DNA of 64,000 bases from Ctena decussata (taxonomy: Eukaryota > Mollusca > Bivalvia > Lucinida > Lucinidae): positions 7,286,803 to 7,350,802 of the forward strand of contig OZ022515.1 in NCBI GenBank assembly GCA_963989385.1, written 5' to 3'. Made by a program: the position numbers and the translations under genes. This document shows positions 60,035 through 64,000 of this stretch, one piece after another; positions within the stretch are counted from its first letter, which is position 1; each line of letters starts with the position of its first letter. The notes under the pieces are model-generated. The model did not search any database. It had not been told where the DNA came from and saw nothing but the letters and a program-made list of their open reading frames with translations.

Positions 60035-60274
60035 TGAGCCGCGACACAAGAAAACCAACAAAGTGGCATGTGTGCCCAGAGATAAATTTGATCAACCTGG
60101 GAGGCTGCCTAGTCTGATCAGAGGCTTCGCTGTGTACTTAGAGGGTTTTCAAGGGTATAAGCTAACCCAATGCGGACATCAAATACTCTAATCAGACTGG
60201 GCGGATACCCAGGCTGATCTGAGTCTTCGCTGGCTGCACATGCCACTTTATTTTTTTTTTCGTGTCGATGTACA
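60035..60274. mobile_element. Foldback MITE, copy 11
   Basis: It starts TGAGCCGCGACACAAGAAAA, and the degraded right end reads TTTCGTGTCGATGTACA; TA lies on both sides. It begins 7 bp inside the intron after exon D. Confidence 0.75.
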
Positions 60275-60290
60275 TATAACTTTTTTTAAT

Positions 60291-60351
60291 AGCAACCAAC
60301 CAACGAGTTGTTTGCCGCCGAAGGCGGCAAACAACTCGAGAGTTGGTTGCT
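60291..60351. repeat. 61-bp hairpin with GAA loop
   Basis: AGCAACCAACCAACGAGTTG, continuing TTTGCCGCC, is followed by GAA and then GGCGGCAAACAACTCGAGAG, continuing TTGGTTGCT. The stem is about 29 bp with only two or three mismatches. Confidence 0.75.
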
Positions 60352-60887
60352 TTACGATTAAGCCGTATTTCTGTTCTATTCTATTCTGTCCCGTACCACT
60401 AAGGCTTCGAAATTTTTGTGTCACTGAATTTCCGGTCGGCGTTTTTCTTTCTATGGAGAAACGAGACGCTGGCATTATTATTGGACGAAAATAAATTCCT
60501 GAACTTCCGCCGACACTTCCCTGGCAACACGCGTCTGAATTCCAAAAAAAAAATCCTATGATGGCCGTCAGTGTATTCGGCTAGAAGGCCGTACAGCTCG
60601 AAAAAAAAACAACCCTTACCTACCTTTCAACTGCGGCTTCTCGGCATCTGTTTATTGGTGACACGCATTATATTTCTAGGTCAACAGCAGGCAGGTGCAC
60701 ACGTGATATAGCTAGAAAGCTTTACAACTGTCTAGAAACTGTATAGAAACGACAAAGGCTGACGGAGAGTTGCAAAACAGCTTTTGACTTCCACTAGGCC
60801 TATCGGTTTTCCCTCAGTTATATAAATAATCTAGTAATTGATTGGATGAAGCACCAGTGTGACGTTGCATCTTTTATGTGTGACGTC

Positions 60888-61340
60888 AAAACCAATACTG
60901 GTTGCGTTCGGGTTTTTGCCAATGTCACTATTGACATGCCAATGACGCTCTGAGTTTCAATATTGGCTCCATTGGCTCTACCATTGAAACCAGCATTGCC
61001 GACCATTGGCTGCCAATACTGCAGACAACTAAGGGCGTTGGAAAAATTACCGTGGTGGTAAATTTGCGTCATTCAAAACGGCAATTTATTGAACCCATCA
61101 TAAACACTCGAGTTGACAAAGGAGAATTTTTCCCCACAATAATGAAAGAAAATTAGAAAAACTAAAGCAATGGTGCTATAGGCGCCATCGGCTCTACCAA
61201 TGGTACCTTTGGCGCCATTGGCTCTACCAAAGCACTGCCGGCGGTGACATTGGCAATTTTGCCAGTGGTGCCAACGGTTGCCAATGGCACCATTGGCTGC
61301 CGATACTGTGCAGGGTTTTACGGTTGCCAGTGTGGTACCA
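60888..61340. repeat. CATTGGC/GCCAATGG word-saturated element
   Basis: CATTGGC, ACCATTGG, GCCAATG and GGTGCCAA words occur more than fifteen times, concentrated in 60920-61025 and 61175-61330. CAGCATTGCCGACCATTGGC and GGCACCATTGGCTGCCGATAC are examples. The two halves are partly inverted. It lies in the intron between exons D and E. Family unknown. Confidence 0.55.
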
Positions 61341-61493
61341 TTCTCTCTGTCTGTCTGTCTGTCTCTTCAAAACACCTGTCCCCTGTTCTGTCTCTTGCCT
61401 AGGCCTACTTTTTTTATTCTCATTTCATTATCATTTATTTGATATCTCGTGATACGAATGTGTTGTTCAGATGTCGACCGAAAATGGTAAAAT

Positions 61494-61545
61494 CAGTCAA
61501 TAAATCAATCAATAAATCAATCAATCAATTAATCAATATCATAAC
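61494..61545. repeat. AATC simple repeat
   Basis: CAATAAATCAATCAATAAATC and variants. Similar to the tail of the split SINE at 34570, so it may be a SINE-tail relic. Confidence 0.5.
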
Positions 61546-61654
61546 AAAAGGAGATATCCATGCAGCTGTGCTAAAATTTTCTTGTTTCAGTTTTTTACTG
61601 GAGTCATAATGTAGGTTGGTTGCAATTTAGGTGGCGCCTATTTCATATTATATA

Positions 61655-61935
61655 GTTTACCCTCTAGTGCCACAGACAAGCAGTTCTAGAAAATCTTTGA
61701 TTTTGACATATGTTGCTAGGTATGAGGCACTTATACTAATTTTGGTGATTTTATAGTTTGCAAAGCTCAGGGTCACCGGAAATGTACTGTATCTTGATAA
61801 ACATTCTAGTGTCCAAGACAAGAAGGAGTTGTAGAAAAACTTTGAACTCGATATTATGTTGCTACGTTTGAGGTACTGATAAGTATTCTAGTTCTTTTAT
61901 AGTTTTCCAAGGTCAAGGTCACTAGAAAGGTCTTG
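61655..61935. repeat. Two-copy tandem of a ~150-bp unit
   Basis: AGACAAGCAGTTCTAGAAAATCTTTG...TATGTTGCTAGGTATGAGG...TTTTATAGTTTGCAAAG...GGTCAC at 61673-61775 is repeated in order at 61815-61922 with moderate divergence. It resembles the core units of pearl-like arrays. Confidence 0.45.
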
Positions 61936-62640
61936 AATCGTATATGATACATTGGGCATTTGAAACATATCAAACATAACGATCGACGCTACAGATATAG
62001 GTTGTGCCGGAAACTATGATTTGGGCATAGTTTTCATAGCTAGAAAGATGGAATTGAAATTAAATTCTAACACAGTGTGGCTATAGAAACAATGGAAAGC
62101 TTCCATGGTTTATTCTGCAACCATTCACTATTTCGAAGCGCGTGAGTCTAATTGGTGACGTCAGTGGCATTAATGACGTACTTGCGCGCTCGCGATATGA
62201 TCTACTTTACAACTGACCTCCAACATGTCCAAACAGTGAATTATTACACAACAATACACTGCAAGAGCAGTTCTATTTCTTAACTAAAATACACTATATA
62301 CCACATGATTTATGGTCGGCTTTGGCTTTGAGGCTTAGGGCTACATTATTGCGTGCCTAAGTATAATCGTGTAAGACTTGCTACTTGATTGTAAATAGAT
62401 TAAATCCTCATACATAATTTTAGATTCACAGAAAATTATAAAAACAGATATTCCAGGTCATCGGCACCATTTTGTACAATATCATATATGATACGCGGGG
62501 CATCAGAGGGAAATATTGAATATTTAACCCTCTAATCCTATCGTTGAAGGTGTTAAAATGTAGCTTATAGACATCCGTGCTAGTAAACTTTATTTCTTAT
62601 AAAATAATATTTCATTTTAAACAATAACCTAACATTTCAG
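61936..62640. other. Intronic sequence, nothing recognised
   Basis: No frame, repeat or regulatory pattern stands out before the exon E acceptor. Confidence 0.4.
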
Positions 62641-62840
62641 ATGACACTGGTGGAATAACTGACGATAACAATTTGCCGTTTAGAACGTGTTTCACCTGTC
62701 AATGGAATTATTACCGAACATTTGATGGCAGAGAATATACCTTTGAGGGTGTATGTAGGTATAGCCTGGCAAAGATGGTCGGAGAATGGGAGATACAAGT
62801 CGAGATGCACAACTGCGACAAGTATGAAACATGCAAAAAG
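62641..62840 (+). CDS. Exon E: start of a von Willebrand factor type D domain
   Basis: The exon follows AACATTTCAG and ends at AAAAAG|GTACAT. It enters in phase 1 and leaves in phase 0. After an acidic linker (DDTGGITDDN) it encodes CFTCQWNYYRTFDGREYTF, EGVCRYSLAK and WEIQVEMHNC. The YRTFDGREYTFEGVCRYSLAK block is the hallmark start of VWD domains, as in vitellogenin, mucins, SCO-spondin and zonadhesin. The remaining two-thirds of the domain must lie downstream. Confidence 0.92.
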
Positions 62841-62892
62841 GTACATTAATATTGCTTTCCACTTATTTGTCAAACATGTAGAATTTAACATT

Positions 62893-63130
62893 TGAGCCGC
62901 GACACGACAAAACCAGCAATGTGGTTGTGCGCCCAGTGCATACTCAGATCAGCCTGGGCATTCGCCCAGTCTGATCAGAGTCTTCGCTGTCCGCATGAAG
63001 GAAGCTTGGACCCTTAGCTACCCTTTGAGCGCCAAGCAGAGAGTCTGATCAGACAGGGCAGATGCCCAGGCTGATCTGAGTCTGCGCTGGGCGCACAACC
63101 ACTTTGTTGGTTTTGTCGTGTCGCGGCTCA
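62893..63130. mobile_element. Foldback MITE, copy 12
   Basis: It starts TGAGCCGCGACACGACAAAA and ends TTGTCGTGTCGCGGCTCA, the best-kept pair of ends in the window. TT lies on both sides. It begins 53 bp after the exon E donor. Confidence 0.9.
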
Positions 63131-63962
63131 TTTATATGAGTCATTTATGTACATGTTCTACCTTCTGAGAGTGGATTTTTTCGTACTGGTTTGTAATATC
63201 ATCTAATTCTGTTATGGTTTAGTCAATACGGAGTTTTTAAAATATTTTACTTGCACAGGCATGTATGTAATTGTTGATTGTATTTTGCGGTATCATATCT
63301 GAGAACATACATTCGAGAAACTGTGATACTTTTAATCAAACCATCAAGAATGTGGCGTAAATAAGGTGAATCAAGATTACAGGGCTGGTACAGGCGTGTC
63401 ATTGGCTATATTTGTTGTAATCATCCTACATACTTTTGTAGAACGTGTTTGTATAGCTACCAGGAGCCATGTGCGTACCATTTATAAATCTTAAACTCCA
63501 TATTATGTGATTTTCGTGCGATCTACAGATAAAGTCCTGTGAAACATGTATGATACTTCTCAGCTCAACCAACGCAGATTCCCTTCCAGCGCTTGATAAG
63601 ATAGATTGTGCATAGATATACTAGGGTTCAAACTGGTCTCCGTGATGCCTTACAGTGAAGGTAGGCCAGGACGACACTTTCCCTGATTATTCTACAATAC
63701 ACGACTCAGTTGCATGACTCTGTTGCTGACACGCCGCGCCAATTCTAGGAATATATCGCTAATATTATGTTAAACCTACGCATCGGGTGTATGGGTTATT
63801 GCTGCCTGGCAACGTCTTGTGCACACAGCTAAAATCATCTGTTACCTATGCTGAGTTCATGTGTCAGTCAGTCAGTCGAGGCATGACCAACATGGTCTCC
63901 ATTCTCAAGCTTGTCACGATGGAGTCCTGCATGTGATAAAAAAGAACTTGCCTCTTTTGCAG
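63131..63962. other. Intronic sequence, nothing recognised
   Basis: No repeat with clear ends and no domain-bearing frame is seen between exon E and the weak exon candidate. Confidence 0.4.
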
Positions 63963-64000
63963 AGAAGCTTTATGGAAGCTAAGTTGAACCAGGCTACACA
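63963..64000 (+). CDS. Possible next exon, cut by the window end
   Basis: CTTGCCTCTTTTGCAG is a plausible acceptor. In the required phase 0 the following bases read RSFMEAKLNQAT, open to the window end. The AGAAGCTTTATG string also resembles the pearl-like unit at about 4970, so this may be repeat sequence. Confidence 0.3.

Overview
The window is animal nuclear DNA, most likely from a marine bivalve mollusc or a close relative. It is AT-rich and crowded with transposons. Coding sequence is split by GT-AG introns, and there is no operon-like layout. The bivalve reading rests on repeat architecture: pearl-type elements (about 165-bp core tandem repeats followed by an ACGG microsatellite), tRNA-derived SINEs, long TIR elements ending in AGCTCACCTG, and CR1-like LINEs. 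It is an inference; no species can be named from the sequence alone.

One host gene is supported, on the + strand at the right end (about 53.7 kb to beyond 64 kb). Five exons join in a consistent phase: 53724-53900, 57217-57278, 58677-58781, 59872-60027 and 62641-62840, with a weaker sixth candidate at 63963. They encode a secreted or extracellular modular protein: a Cys-containing segment, a short CCxGW segment, an EGF-like repeat, an 8-Cys/TB-like module and the start of a von Willebrand factor type D domain. Both gene ends lie outside what can be seen.

The rest is mostly mobile DNA. From 0 to 5.4 kb lie a long AGCTCACCTG-type element, a partial second copy and a pearl-like array. From 5.7 to 7.5 kb lie three retroelement coding relics: two LINE C-termini and a GIY-YIG domain of Penelope type. 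From 7.8 to 30 kb there are many MITEs, SINEs, a second pearl/Helentron-like element, a LINE 3' relic, and several elements built from one short word repeated many times. From 30.2 to 34.6 kb a nearly complete 4.06-kb CR1-like LINE sits inside a tRNA-SINE with an 8-bp target duplication. From 36.0 to 37.4 kb is a 1.38-kb near-perfect palindrome. From 37.7 to 41.0 kb is an older copy of the LINE family on the - strand; a third, more decayed LINE lies at 56.0-57.0 kb. From 41 to 51 kb the sequence is relatively quiet. From 51.1 to 53.1 kb is a composite of direct and inverted repeats.

A 190-245-bp foldback MITE occurs at least twelve times (28-63 kb), and four of the five supported exons have a copy within 130 bp. 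The three LINE copies share a 3' UTR stem-loop, which suggests a common reverse-transcriptase recognition signal. Everything was read by eye; no alignment, folding or database search was run.
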